A DNA stretch of 64,000 nt from Deinococcus sp. (GTDB taxonomy: Bacteria; Deinococcota; Deinococci; Deinococcales; Deinococcaceae): assembly GCF_018260555.1 (NCBI RefSeq), contig NZ_JAGLBB010000001.1, forward strand, positions 45,833 through 109,832. Reading direction: 5' to 3'. A model generated the notes under the pieces. The model was not told the origin of the DNA. It searched no databases and saw nothing but the letters and a program-made list of their open reading frames with translations. A program made the position numbers and the translations under genes. Positions 12,293 through 21,335 of this stretch are shown one piece after another (the stretch's first letter is position 1; every line of letters starts with the position of its first letter).

Positions 12293-14098
12293 GTGAACGT
12301 CAGGAACTTCTCCATTATCGCCCATGTGGACCACGGGAAATCGACCCTCGCGGACCGCATCATGGAGCGTCTGGGCGCGATGACCGAGCGGGACAAACGC
12401 GACCAGACGCTCGATACGCTCGAACTTGAACGCGAGCGCGGCATTACCATCAAATCCACCCCCGTCCGCCTCGAGTACACCCGTCCGGCGCAGGCAGACG
12501 GCTCGGGCGGCGAGACGTACACCTTCAATCTGATCGACACGCCCGGCCACGTGGATTTCAATTACGAGGTGTCACGGTCCCTGGCGGCCTGCGAGGGCGT
12601 GTTGCTGCTGGTGGACGCCTCGCAGGGCGTCGAGGCGCAGACCATCGTAAACGCGTACCTCGCCATCGACAGCAACCTGGAGATCGTGCCGGTCATCAAC
12701 AAGATTGACCTGCCGGCCGCTGATCCGGAAGGCGCGGCGCAGGAACTCGAAGAGGTGATCGGCATTCCCGCCGAGCAAGCCGTGTTCGCGTCCGGCAAGT
12801 CGGGGATCGGTATCACCGAGATTCTCGAAGCCATCGTGGACCGCATTCCTCCGCCCAGCGGCGATCCTGATGGGCCGCTCAAGGCCCTGATCTTCGACTC
12901 GTTCTTCGACGCGTACCAGGGCGTGATTCTGTTCGTGCGCGTGCTGGAAGGCACCCTGACCCCCAAGGATCAGATTCGCCTGATGAACGCCGGGAAGAAC
13001 TTCGAGGTGGATAAGGTCGGCACCTTCAGCCCCGGCCTGGTCGTGGGCGACTCGCTGCCGGCAGGCTCGGTCGGCTGGGTGGCCGCCGGGATCAAGGACA
13101 TCGCGGACGCGCAGGTGGGCGACACCCTGACCGGCCGTGAGCGGCAGACGCCCGAGGCGTTCCCCGGCTTCAAGCCCGCGCAGCCCGTGGTGTTCTCGGG
13201 CCTCTACCCGACCGATACCGAGGACTACCGCAAGCTGCGCGACGCGCTTGAGAAACTGAAACTGAACGACGCGGCGTTCTCATTTGAACCCGAGACCAGT
13301 GAGGCGCTGGGTTTCGGGTTCCGTTGCGGGTTCCTGGGCCTGCTGCACGCCGAGATCATCCAGGAGCGCCTGGAACGCGAGTACGACCTCGACCTGATCG
13401 CCACGGCGCCCGCCGTGGTCTACCGCGTGACCCTCACGAACGGTGACATTTTCGAAACGCAGAACCCGGCTGAGTTCCCCACCCGCGACCGCATTGAACT
13501 CGTCGAGGAGCCGTACATCAAGCTCAGCATCATGCTGCCCGAGGAACACGTCGGGCCGGTCATGCAGCTCCTGCAGGAACGCCGTGGGTCCATGATCACC
13601 ATGAACTACGTCGGCAAGCGCGTGGAGCTGCTCTATGAGGTGCCGTTCGCGGAGATCCTGTACGACTTCCACGACCGCCTCAAGAGCATCTCGCGCGGGT
13701 ACGCCAGCATGGATTACGAACAGCTCGGCTACCGCGAAGGCGACCTGCGAAAGGTCGATATCATGGTGAACAACGAGATCATCGACGCGCTGGCCGTGAT
13801 CGTGCACGAAACCAAGACGTACAGCCTGGGCCGCAAGATCGTGGACAAGATGGCCGAAGTCATCCCCCGCCAGATGTTCCCGGTGCCCGTGCAGGCCGTG
13901 ATCGGCGCGAAGATCATCGCGCGCGCCACCGTGAAGGCCTTCCGCAAGGACGTGCTGGCCAAGTGCTACGGGGGCGACATTTCCCGCAAGAAGAAACTGC
14001 TGAACAAGCAGAAGAAAGGCCGCGCCCGTATGAAACAGTTCGGCACGGTCGAAGTGCCGCAGGAAGCGTTCCTGGCGGTCCTCAGCACCGACGAGTAA
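12293..14098 (+). CDS. lepA: elongation factor 4 (LepA)
   Basis: 601 residues; a ribosomal GTPase that remodels translation under stress. The start VNVRNFSIIAHVDHGKST matches the family N-terminus, with the P loop AHVDHGKS at 10-17. Switch II lies in LIDTPGHVDF and the G4 motif NKID follows. The unique LepA C-terminal domain ends in KKKLLNKQKKGRARMKQFG, the basic segment that enters the A site. The GTG start is preceded by TAGACT at leaderless spacing. Length is normal for the family. Confidence 0.97.
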   Translation: MNVRNFSIIAHVDHGKSTLADRIMERLGAMTERDKRDQTLDTLELERERGITIKSTPVRLEYTRPAQADGSGGETYTFNLIDTPGHVDFNYEVSRSLAACEGVLLLVDASQGVEAQTIVNAYLAIDSNLEIVPVINKIDLPAADPEGAAQELEEVIGIPAEQAVFASGKSGIGITEILEAIVDRIPPPSGDPDGPLKALIFDSFFDAYQGVILFVRVLEGTLTPKDQIRLMNAGKNFEVDKVGTFSPGLVVGDSLPAGSVGWVAAGIKDIADAQVGDTLTGRERQTPEAFPGFKPAQPVVFSGLYPTDTEDYRKLRDALEKLKLNDAAFSFEPETSEALGFGFRCGFLGLLHAEIIQERLEREYDLDLIATAPAVVYRVTLTNGDIFETQNPAEFPTRDRIELVEEPYIKLSIMLPEEHVGPVMQLLQERRGSMITMNYVGKRVELLYEVPFAEILYDFHDRLKSISRGYASMDYEQLGYREGDLRKVDIMVNNEIIDALAVIVHETKTYSLGRKIVDKMAEVIPRQMFPVPVQAVIGAKIIARATVKAFRKDVLAKCYGGDISRKKKLLNKQKKGRARMKQFGTVEVPQEAFLAVLSTDE

Positions 14099-14272
14099 CC
14101 CCACGCGTCCTGCCGGAAGGACCCCGACTCCGGTCGCGGATATGAGTGGACGTGAAAGGCGCTCATACGAGATCCGCTCCATATCGCAACATCCCTACGA
14201 CACCCGGCCGGTAGCAAAGCGCCCCCACGTTCAGCGGGAGCGGCTTGCTCGCAGTAGTCAGGTGGGGGTGGC

Positions 14273-15364
14273 TCAGCGGCTCTTGAGTTCCGTCCAGATG
14301 CGGTCGTACACGCGTTGCGGGCGGCCCGGAGGCAGCTCGTCTATGAAGTCCAGGCGGCCGTCCTCGAGCCACTCGGCGGGCGGGTTCAGGGCCGGAATGT
14401 CCTTCAGGAAGTCGTCCAGCAGGGGCTGCGCGGCGGCGTTGGGCGTGGCGTAGTAGGTGTAGTTGCTGAGTTGCGCGCCGTTGTGCGCGTCGAGCAGGTA
14501 GTTGATGAAGCGGTGGGCGAGCTCCGGGTTGGGGCTGCGCCTGAGAACCACCAGGGTATCCATGCTGATGGTGGTGCCCTGGCGGGGCAGGATGACCTGC
14601 ACGTTGTCGTCTTCCTCGGTGGCGATCAGCAGGTCGCCTACGTAGATCTGGCCGAGGTCGATCTGCCGGGCCAGGAGTTTGTTGCGGGTGCCGGGGCCGC
14701 CGTCGAATCCCTGGAAGCCTCGCTTGGCGACCACGCGTCGCAGCAGGTCGCGCGCCTGTTTCAGTTCGCCCAGGTCGGCCGTGTTGGCGCTGAATCCCAG
14801 GTACTTGAGGGCCGCGCCGATCACCTCGCGCGGGTCGTCGAGCAGGACGAATGTGCGGTCGCCGGGACCGAAGATCTCGGCCCAGGTGTCCTGCGGCACG
14901 TAACGCTCCCGGTTGAAGGCCAGTCCGGTCGCGGCGTACTGGTACGGCACGGAGTAGCGGTTGCCGGGGTCGTAGGCGGCGTTCAGGAAGCCGGGCGCGA
15001 TGTTCTTCAGGTTCGGCAGGGCGCTCCTGTCGAGGGGTTGCAGCAGTCCGGCGCGGACCATGGTCTGCACCACGTAGTTGCTGGGCACGGCAATGTCGTA
15101 CTGCGCGCCGCCGCCCTGTAATTTGGCCAGCATGGCCTCGTTACTCTCGAAGGTGTCCAGCACGACGCGCACGCCACTTTGCTTTTCGAAGGTCTTTACG
15201 AGATCCGGGTCGATGTATTCGGACCAGATGAACACGCGCAGCGTCTTGCCGTCGCCGCGCGTGACGTGTGCGTCGGGCGCGGCGGCGGCCGGTTTCTGCA
15301 CGCGGTAGCAGCCGCTCAGCAGGGCGGGCAGTAGCAACGCGGGCAACAGGGCCGCGCGCTTCAT
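14273..15364 (-). CDS. potD: spermidine/putrescine ABC transporter substrate-binding lipoprotein
   Basis: 363 residues. The signal peptide ends in a lipobox, LLPALLSGC (Cys about 19), so this is a membrane-anchored binding protein. The mature part has RVFIWSEYIDPDLVKTFEK and YDIAVPSNYVVQTMVRAGLL, typical of PotD/PotF polyamine-binding proteins. It is last in the leftward order potA-potB-potC-potD. Its ATG overlaps the potC stop by 4 bp, which fixes the start, although the frame is open further upstream inside potC. Confidence 0.93.
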   Translation of the reverse strand: MKRAALLPALLLPALLSGCYRVQKPAAAAPDAHVTRGDGKTLRVFIWSEYIDPDLVKTFEKQSGVRVVLDTFESNEAMLAKLQGGGAQYDIAVPSNYVVQTMVRAGLLQPLDRSALPNLKNIAPGFLNAAYDPGNRYSVPYQYAATGLAFNRERYVPQDTWAEIFGPGDRTFVLLDDPREVIGAALKYLGFSANTADLGELKQARDLLRRVVAKRGFQGFDGGPGTRNKLLARQIDLGQIYVGDLLIATEEDDNVQVILPRQGTTISMDTLVVLRRSPNPELAHRFINYLLDAHNGAQLSNYTYYATPNAAAQPLLDDFLKDIPALNPPAEWLEDGRLDFIDELPPGRPQRVYDRIWTELKSR

Positions 15365-16170
15365 GCCTGCCTCCGGGGGCGCAGCAGGGCGTTCGAGGCG
15401 ACGATGGCGACCACCGTGACGAGCACGAGTAGCGCGCTCAGGGCGTTGATATCCGGCGTGACGCCGCGTTTCACGTTCGTGTAGATCAGGACCGGCAGGG
15501 TGCTGAATCCCGACCCGCTCGTGAAGTACGTGACCACGAAATCGTCCAGGGACAGCGTGAACGCCAGCAGCGCGCCCGCCAGCACGCCCGGCAGGGCCAG
15601 CGGCAGGACCACGTGCGTGAATGACCGCAGGCCGGTGGCACCCAGGTCCCGCGCGGCCTCCTCCAGTTCTGGGCCGTACCCGGCCAGCCGCGAGCGGACC
15701 GTCAGGGACACGTAACTGATCTGGAAAGTCACGTGCGCCAGCAGGACCGTCCAGAAGCCGTTGTCGAAAGTCCAGCCCAGGCGTTCCAGACCGGAACGCA
15801 CGAACGAGTAGAACATCAGCAGGCTCACGCCCATCACCACGTCCGGAATCACGATCGGTAGGACCAGCAGGCCGGTCAGGGCTGTGCGCAACCGCAGCGT
15901 GTACCGCCACAGGCCCAGGCCCACCAGCGTGCCCAGCACCGTGCTGACCAGCGTGCTGACCAGGGCGATCTCAAGCGTGTGCGCCAGCGCCTCCCGCACG
16001 TCGGACCGCGCGAACAGCGCCGGGTACCACCTGGTGGTAAAGCCCGTCCATGTCGCCCCGAAGCGAGAATCGTTGAACGAGAACACGACCAGCACGATGA
16101 TCGGCAGGTACAGGAACGCATACACCACCCATGCCCACACGCTCAGGGCCGGATGCGTCCGCCGGATCAC
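15361..16170 (-). CDS. potC: polyamine ABC transporter permease PotC
   Basis: 269 residues with six predicted membrane helices. The permease EAA loop reads ELEEAARDLGATGLRSFTHV, the site that docks on the ATPase. I chose the GTG at 16170 because GGAGGGGGCT precedes it. The frame extends about 60 nt upstream, but that part is a non-coding GTTGATGG-type hairpin repeat. The stop overlaps potD. Confidence 0.9.
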   Translation of the reverse strand: MIRRTHPALSVWAWVVYAFLYLPIIVLVVFSFNDSRFGATWTGFTTRWYPALFARSDVREALAHTLEIALVSTLVSTVLGTLVGLGLWRYTLRLRTALTGLLVLPIVIPDVVMGVSLLMFYSFVRSGLERLGWTFDNGFWTVLLAHVTFQISYVSLTVRSRLAGYGPELEEAARDLGATGLRSFTHVVLPLALPGVLAGALLAFTLSLDDFVVTYFTSGSGFSTLPVLIYTNVKRGVTPDINALSALLVLVTVVAIVASNALLRPRRQA

Positions 16171-16185
16171 AGCCCCCTCCGGGCC

Positions 16186-16246
16186 GTTGATAGGTGATGG
16201 TCGATGGTTGAAAGAGGTTCCATCAACCATCGACCATCAACCTTTA
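16186..16246. repeat. GTTGATGG-type hairpin repeat, copy 1
   Basis: TGATGGTCGATGGTTGA (16195-16211) and its perfect complement TCAACCATCGACCATCA (16223-16239) form a 17-bp stem with an 11-nt loop in the potB-potC spacer. Related copies occur at 17117, 26727 and 43522. Confidence 0.65.
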
Positions 16247-16264
16247 ACAGTGCGCGTAGCGCGC

Positions 16265-17092
16265 TCATACGAGTTCCTCCAGACCCTTGTGCCCGGCGGT
16301 GCGGGCGTACGCCCACAGGCCCAGCAGCACGGCGCCCATGAGCAGGAAACTCAGGGCGCTGCCGTACGGCCAGTCGCCGGCCTGCCCGAACTGGTTCTGG
16401 ATGAGGTTCCCGACGAGCGCGGTCTTCGCGCCGCCCAGGATGTCACTGACCACGAAGGTCCCCAGCGCCGGGATGAAGGTCAGCAGGACACCCGCGATCA
16501 GGCCCGGCAGGGTCTGCGGGAACACGGCGGTCATGAAGGCCCGCAGGGGGGGGGCGCCGAGGTCCTGCGCGGCCTCCAGCAGGCGCCAGTCGATCTTCTC
16601 GACGCTGGAGTACACGGGCAGCACGAAGAACGGCACGAACGCGTACACCATGCCCAGCAGCGTGGCCGTGAGGCTGGGCACCAGATCAAAGGGCCGCAGG
16701 ATCAGAATCCAGGCGTACACGCGGATCAGGAAATTCGTCCAGAACGGAATGATCAACAGGATCAGCAGCAGGTTCTTGCGCCGCGCGCCCTGCCGGGCGA
16801 TGTAGAACGCCAGCGGGTAGCCCATCAGGACGCATAGCGCCGTGCTGAGGCCCGCCACCCACACGCTGCGCCACAACACGCGCAGGTTGTCGGCCGTCCA
16901 CTCCTGGAACAGCGCGTCGTACCCGAAGACCCGCTCCCAGTTCTCCACCGTCCACGGCCCGCCCACCTGCGCGAGGTCCGTGCGTGTCAGGAACGAGTAC
17001 CCCAGCATCACCAGCGCGGGCACGATCAGGAACACGCCCAGCCACAGCGTGCCCGGCCCCAGCGTGGCGAGGAAGCGCCGGACCGTCAGCAC
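16265..17092 (-). CDS. potB: polyamine ABC transporter permease PotB
   Basis: 275 residues, six membrane helices. The EAA loop reads LLEAAQDLGAPPLRAFMTAV. It pairs with PotC to form the channel. The start is a GTG (17090-17092) giving MLTVRRFLATLGPGTLW. It is separated from potA by an 88-bp spacer carrying a hairpin repeat and from potC by a spacer with the same repeat type, so the operon is expressed through these structures. Confidence 0.9.
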   Translation of the reverse strand: MLTVRRFLATLGPGTLWLGVFLIVPALVMLGYSFLTRTDLAQVGGPWTVENWERVFGYDALFQEWTADNLRVLWRSVWVAGLSTALCVLMGYPLAFYIARQGARRKNLLLILLIIPFWTNFLIRVYAWILILRPFDLVPSLTATLLGMVYAFVPFFVLPVYSSVEKIDWRLLEAAQDLGAPPLRAFMTAVFPQTLPGLIAGVLLTFIPALGTFVVSDILGGAKTALVGNLIQNQFGQAGDWPYGSALSFLLMGAVLLGLWAYARTAGHKGLEELV

Positions 17093-17116
17093 GGGGCACC
17101 TGCGGTGGGGGAATGG

Positions 17117-17176
17117 TTAAAGGTTGATAGTTGATGGATCGGACCTGTATCAACCATCACCTTTCTACTTTCAACC
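17117..17176. repeat. GTTGATGG-type hairpin repeat, copy 2
   Basis: TTAAAGGTTGATAGTTGATGG (17117-17137) faces TCAACCATCACCTTT in an imperfect stem between potA and potB. The sequence is close to copy 1. Confidence 0.55.
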
Positions 17177-17180
17177 CCCG

Positions 17181-18263
17181 TCATGCTTCTTCCAGAACCA
17201 CGAGGTTGTCGGGCGGCAGGTACAGGGCGACCTGTTCCTCGTAATCGAAGTCCTCGTCGGCGCCGATGTCGGCGTTCAACTGGAACACCACGAGCTGCTG
17301 GCCGCCGGCGCGCAGCAGGTACTGGTTCTCGGCGCCGGTGTACACGATGTCGTCCACGGTCGCGCGGATCTCGTTGCCTTCGGTCTCGTCGTCGCGCTCC
17401 ATCCTGAGTTTCTCGGGCCGCACGGAGAGCGTGACGTTCTGACCCGTGCGCAGGCCGTGGCCGTGCGTGGTGCGCAGCGGGCCGTGCACGGTCTGCACGG
17501 TGGCGCCTATACCGTCCACGCCCAGGACGGTGCCCTCGATCAGGTTGCTGCTGCCCAGGAAATTCGCCACGAACGCGGTACGGGGCCGCTCGTACAGGTC
17601 CTCGGCCCGGCCGAGCTGCTCCACGCGGCCGCGGTTCATGACGGCCATCCGGTCACTCATGACCAGCGCTTCCTCCTGGTCGTGCGTGACGAACACGAAG
17701 GTGATGCCCAGGCTCTCCTGCAGGTTGGCGAGTTCCACCTGAAGCTCCTTGCGCAGTTTCAGGTCCAGCGCGGACAGGGGTTCGTCAAGCAGCAGCACCT
17801 GCGGTTCGTTCACGATGGCGCGCGCCAGCGCCACCCGCTGCCGCTGCCCGCCGGACAGTTGATCGGGGCGCCGCGCGGCGAAATCCGCGATGCGCACGCG
17901 GTCCAGGGCCTGCAAGACCCGGTGCCGGGCCTGCGTGGCGGGCACGCCCTTCATCTTCAGGCCGAACGCCACGTTGTCCTGCACGCTCAGGTGCGGGAAC
18001 AACGCGTAACTCTGAAACACGGTGTTCACGCTGCGCCGGTGCGGCGGCACGCCCGTCATGTCCTGACCGCCGATGATGACCTGCCCGGCATCCGGCTGCT
18101 CGAACCCCGCCAGGATGCGCAGCAGGGTCGTCTTCCCGCAGCCCGACGGGCCCAGCAGACTGAAGAACTCGCCGCGCCGGATATCCAGGTCGATGTCATC
18201 CAGCACGCGCGTCTCGCCGCCCGACGGCGACCTGAAGCTCTTGAAGACGTCCACGACGCTCAC
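17181..18263 (-). CDS. potA: polyamine ABC transporter ATP-binding protein PotA
   Basis: 360 residues. Walker A GPSGCGKTT, signature LSGGQRQRVALARA, Walker B LLLDEPLSALD, H-loop VTHDQ, and a C-terminal TOBE domain (SVRPEKLRM), the usual PotA layout. The GTG at 18263 is the only standard start that fits, but the frame is open about 95 nt further upstream with no ATG, GTG or TTG, so the true N-terminus is uncertain. First gene of the potABCD operon. Confidence 0.92.
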   Translation of the reverse strand: MSVVDVFKSFRSPSGGETRVLDDIDLDIRRGEFFSLLGPSGCGKTTLLRILAGFEQPDAGQVIIGGQDMTGVPPHRRSVNTVFQSYALFPHLSVQDNVAFGLKMKGVPATQARHRVLQALDRVRIADFAARRPDQLSGGQRQRVALARAIVNEPQVLLLDEPLSALDLKLRKELQVELANLQESLGITFVFVTHDQEEALVMSDRMAVMNRGRVEQLGRAEDLYERPRTAFVANFLGSSNLIEGTVLGVDGIGATVQTVHGPLRTTHGHGLRTGQNVTLSVRPEKLRMERDDETEGNEIRATVDDIVYTGAENQYLLRAGGQQLVVFQLNADIGADEDFDYEEQVALYLPPDNLVVLEEA

Positions 18264-18614
18264 CGCCGCGTCGGCGGACAGTTCACGCGCGCGCTTGCCC
18301 TTGAACGCGACGCCGGTTATGGACGGGACCTCTGAATCAGACTCATACAGGGGATTTTAACCGCGTGATCGGGGCAGGGACCGGCCCTCCGTCTTCAGGG
18401 TCACGCGGCGCGCGGGCAGGCAGCGGAACCCTGAACGCAGTTGGCCGCAGGAATGCCCTGCCTTACCGGCACAACAGCCCCAGGGGTGGACGATGCTGGG
18501 ACAAATCTGCGCCGCCTCCCTACCCGACACGCTCAACATTTACCTGTACCTGACGCCTGCTGCGCGCCGGGGGACGCAACCCGGACCGAGGGGCTGCTGC
18601 GTGAGCAACGATCT

Positions 18615-18748
18615 CTCTAAGTACACTGCGTTTATCCTGTCGATAAACCGCGCGGAGCGCGTGGCAGAAGAAAGGACGTTGGAGCGGGAATGGAGAGGTT
18701 CCGGTGCTTTCCCGGCATGGCGCCATGTGAGCTTCAAGGTACTTAGAG
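18615..18748. mobile_element. 134-bp inverted-repeat-bounded segment (possible MITE)
   Basis: CTCTAAGTAC (18615-18624) is repeated inverted as GTACTTAGAG (18739-18748). Inside is a second palindrome, GTTTATC CTGTC GATAAAC (18630-18648). There is no ORF. The right boundary coincides with the loss of the upstream part of a coding remnant, which suggests insertion. Confidence 0.4.
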
Positions 18749-18870
18749 CCAGGGCAAGGACGGCCCGTTACGGCCCGAACACGCCAGCGCCGGCCGCCTG
18801 CTCACGTTGTGGCACCGCCTGAGCGAGCGCTTGAGCGTCCCGCACGCTGAGTGGCCGGACTTCCGCTGAG
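18749..18870 (+). pseudogene. C-terminal gene remnant
   Basis: In one frame the sequence reads like a protein tail: GKDGPLRPEHASAGRLLTL, then WHRLSERLSVPHAEWPDFR and TGA at about 18868. Directly upstream the same frame meets a TAG inside the inverted repeat GTACTTAGAG. I do not recognise the family. It looks like the end of a gene cut by the 134-bp segment. Confidence 0.35.
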
Positions 18871-19053
18871 CGGACGCCGCTGCCCTCTCATGGTGCAAGA
18901 GGAGCGGTGGCGTATACCCGACTGGTCTGTACCACCCTCGTATCGGCGGGAGAAATGGAAGCGCTACCTTTTAGGTCGCGCGGCGTTCCTGCGGGTGCCC
19001 ACTCGGGCTGGCATCCGGGGCCCTTTCCCCACGCGTGTTTCGGAGGTTCATCC

Positions 19054-20040
19054 ATGCGTTTTCCTCTTCCCCTCCTTCTGACGGCGCTTCTGGCAAGCTG
19101 CGCCGCGCCGAGTACTCCGTCCTCGATGGTGCCCGCCCCGACGCTAAGCGCGCAGTCCGTACTCACGTGGCAGGCCCTGCGCCAGGGCGACAGTGGCCGC
19201 GACGTAGTCACCCTGCAGTACCTGCTGCGCCACCGCAATTACACCCTGAGCGCGGACGGCGCGTTCGGCACCGGAACGGATAGCGCCGTGCGGTCCTTCC
19301 AGAGCGCAAGCGGCCTGACGGCAGACGGCATTGTGGGCGGCAACACCTGGGAGAAGCTGATCGTGACTGTCCGGCAGGGAGACAACAACAATGCCGTGCG
19401 CGCCGTGCAGGATCAGTTGCGCAGCGGATACGGGTACTCGGGCGTGACCGTGGATGGAGCGTTCGGCGCAGCGACGGACAGTGCCGTGCGGGACTTCCAG
19501 GGCAAGCGCGGCCTGAGCGCAGATGGCGTGGTCGGACAGAACACCTGGCACGCCCTGGTGACCGGGGCCAGCACCGGCGGGTCGAGCACCACCGCCAGCC
19601 TCGCCCAGGGCCTCCTGAACACCAGCCGCGTCACGCTGAGCACGAGCAGCAGCACCACCAACGGCAATCCCCGGCAAAATCTGCTGGACACCGCTGCCGG
19701 GAAAGCCGCCACGCGCGGCTGCGCCAGCAACGCCAACTGCGGCCTGACCGTGTACCTGAAAAAGAGCATGTTGCAGGGCATGGACACCCTGGCGCGCAGC
19801 AACAGCTTTTACGTCACGTCCATCACGGGCGGCGTGCACTCCACGTACTCGGATCACTACGCGGGCCTGGCGTTCGACATCGGCATCTGGAACGGCGTGA
19901 GTCTCAGCAGCCCCAACAGCTCCCACACGGCGGCGCGGAACGCCTGCATCGCGGCAGGCAGCGATTCCACGCAGACCTTCGACGCGTACCATGACCCGAC
20001 AGGCGGGCACAAAAACCACGTCCACTGCGCGTGGAACTGA
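19054..20040 (+). CDS. exported peptidoglycan-binding M15-type peptidase lipoprotein
   Basis: 328 residues. A signal peptide with lipobox LLASC (Cys16) is followed by two tandem PG_binding_1 repeats (about 45-105 and 110-170, each ending in DG(I/V)VGxNTW). After a Ser/Thr-rich linker comes a C-terminal domain with HSTYSDHYAGLAFDIG and GGHKNHVHCAW, the zinc-ligand pattern of the M15/VanY-like fold. This suggests D-Ala-D-Ala carboxypeptidase or endopeptidase activity on the cell wall. The start ATG follows GGAGGT; the frame is open further upstream but without signal-peptide features. It is next to an amidase with the same binding repeats. Confidence 0.8.
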   Translation: MRFPLPLLLTALLASCAAPSTPSSMVPAPTLSAQSVLTWQALRQGDSGRDVVTLQYLLRHRNYTLSADGAFGTGTDSAVRSFQSASGLTADGIVGGNTWEKLIVTVRQGDNNNAVRAVQDQLRSGYGYSGVTVDGAFGAATDSAVRDFQGKRGLSADGVVGQNTWHALVTGASTGGSSTTASLAQGLLNTSRVTLSTSSSTTNGNPRQNLLDTAAGKAATRGCASNANCGLTVYLKKSMLQGMDTLARSNSFYVTSITGGVHSTYSDHYAGLAFDIGIWNGVSLSSPNSSHTAARNACIAAGSDSTQTFDAYHDPTGGHKNHVHCAWN

Positions 20041-20203
20041 CCATGGCGACACGGTTGAGCCCGGCGCCCGAAGCCGCGTCCGGGGAAACCCGCAGGTCCA
20101 TGCCAATCAGCGCGGTTTTCTGCGCACCCGACCACGCGGTCCATACGGCGTGCAACCCGGCCCGGTGGCGCTCCCCGGATTCAACCTTCACCCCCCGGAG
20201 GAA

Positions 20204-21280
20204 ATGATGAACGCCCTGTACCGGCGCGACGTCCTGCGCCTGGGACTTCTGGCGAGCGCCAGTGCTGCCCTGGCGAGCTGCGGCGTACCCCTGACGCGGA
20301 TGCCTGAACGGCTGAATGCACTGGCGGTGACACCGCCGGGTATCTCGGGCTGCGCGGCGTGGCTGGCGCAACCGGCCAAGGCTCCAATCGTGCTGCTGGC
20401 GGCGCGGCCCACCCGCATTCTGGTGCACCACACGGCCAGCGCGAACACCAGTGATCTGTCGCAGGCGCAGGCGTTCAGCCTGGCCCGGAACATCCAGCAG
20501 GGTCACTTCGCGCGCGGATGGATCGACACTGGGCAGCAGTTCACAGTCAGCCGGGGCGGGTTCGTCCTGGAGGGCCGGCACCGCAGCCTGGAGGCCGCGC
20601 AGGGCGGCGCGCAGCACGTGCAGGGCGCGCACTGCGACGGGCAGAACGACGTGGCAGTCGGCATCGAGAACGAGGGGACGTACATGACGGTCTCGCCGCC
20701 CGCCGGTCAGTACGGCGCACTCGTCAGCCTGTGCGCTTGGCTGTGCCAGCAGTACGGCATTCCCGCCACAGAACTGTACGGGCACCGGGACTTCAATAGC
20801 ACCGCCTGTCCCGGTGACGTGCTGTACGCCAAACTGCCGCAGCTGCGCGCAGACGTGGCGGCGCGGCTGGGCGTGCAGTTGCGCATCTGGCCCACCACGA
20901 GGACCGGCATGACTGGCGAACGCGTCCGCAGCGCGCAGCGTCTCCTGATGGCCGCCGGGCAGACCCTGACGGCGGACGGCAGTTACGGCAGCGGCACGGC
21001 CAGCGCGGTCAGTGCCTTTCAGTCGGGAGTGGGCCTCACGCCGGACGGCCTGATCGGTTCGGCCACTTGGGAACGCCTGATCCGCACAGTCCGCCGTGGG
21101 GACAGCGGCGCGGCCGTGCAGGCGGCGCAGGGGCAGCTCGCGGCGCGCGGCTACGCGGTCACGGCAGACGGCGCATTCGGCCCCACCACTGAGAGCGCCC
21201 TAAAGACCTTCCAGGCCAGCAAATCCCTGGCGGCGGACGGGATCGTCGGGCCGAGCACCTGGCTGGCGCTGGAAAGCTAA
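20204..21280 (+). CDS. Tat-exported N-acetylmuramoyl-L-alanine amidase with PG-binding repeats
   Basis: 358 residues. The N-terminus has a twin-arginine motif (RRDVLRLG, Arg7-Arg8) followed by lipobox LASC (Cys26), so it looks like a Tat-exported lipoprotein. The amidase_2 domain shows ILVHHTAS and ELYGHRDFNSTACPGD, the zinc ligands of this family. Two PG_binding_1 repeats follow (about 215-280 and 285-355). The start is the first of two consecutive ATGs after CGGAGGAA. The 163-bp spacer suggests it may be co-transcribed with the peptidase before it. Confidence 0.87.
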   Translation: MMNALYRRDVLRLGLLASASAALASCGVPLTRMPERLNALAVTPPGISGCAAWLAQPAKAPIVLLAARPTRILVHHTASANTSDLSQAQAFSLARNIQQGHFARGWIDTGQQFTVSRGGFVLEGRHRSLEAAQGGAQHVQGAHCDGQNDVAVGIENEGTYMTVSPPAGQYGALVSLCAWLCQQYGIPATELYGHRDFNSTACPGDVLYAKLPQLRADVAARLGVQLRIWPTTRTGMTGERVRSAQRLLMAAGQTLTADGSYGSGTASAVSAFQSGVGLTPDGLIGSATWERLIRTVRRGDSGAAVQAAQGQLAARGYAVTADGAFGPTTESALKTFQASKSLAADGIVGPSTWLALES

Positions 21281-21294
21281 GGCGCGAGTCTGGA

Positions 21295-21323
21295 TGCCCG
21301 GCGTCCCCAGGGGACGCCGGGCA
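21295..21323 (+). terminator. terminator of the amidase gene
   Basis: TGCCCGGCGTCCCC (21295-21308) and GGGGACGCCGGGCA (21310-21323) form a long stem, followed by GTTCTTC. It starts 15 bp after the stop codon. Confidence 0.7.
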
Positions 21324-21335
21324 GTTCTTCGACCT

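Larger units (their letters stand above)
18264..19053. other. long spacer between divergent potA and a peptidase gene
   Basis: About 790 bp. It carries a 134-bp segment bounded by 10-bp inverted repeats (18615-18748), a short C-terminal gene remnant (18749-18870) and presumably both divergent promoters. No intact gene is seen. Confidence 0.55.

Noticed and set aside
17124..18335. 403-codon rightward frame over potA
   Set aside because: Shadow of potA with His/Gln/Val-rich composition.
18493..18822. 109-codon frame in the potA upstream spacer
   Set aside because: Runs through the inverted-repeat segment, no start signal, unlikely composition.
19054..21280. Phage lysis cassette
   Set aside because: The hydrolases carry lipoprotein signals and no holin, portal or tail genes are near.
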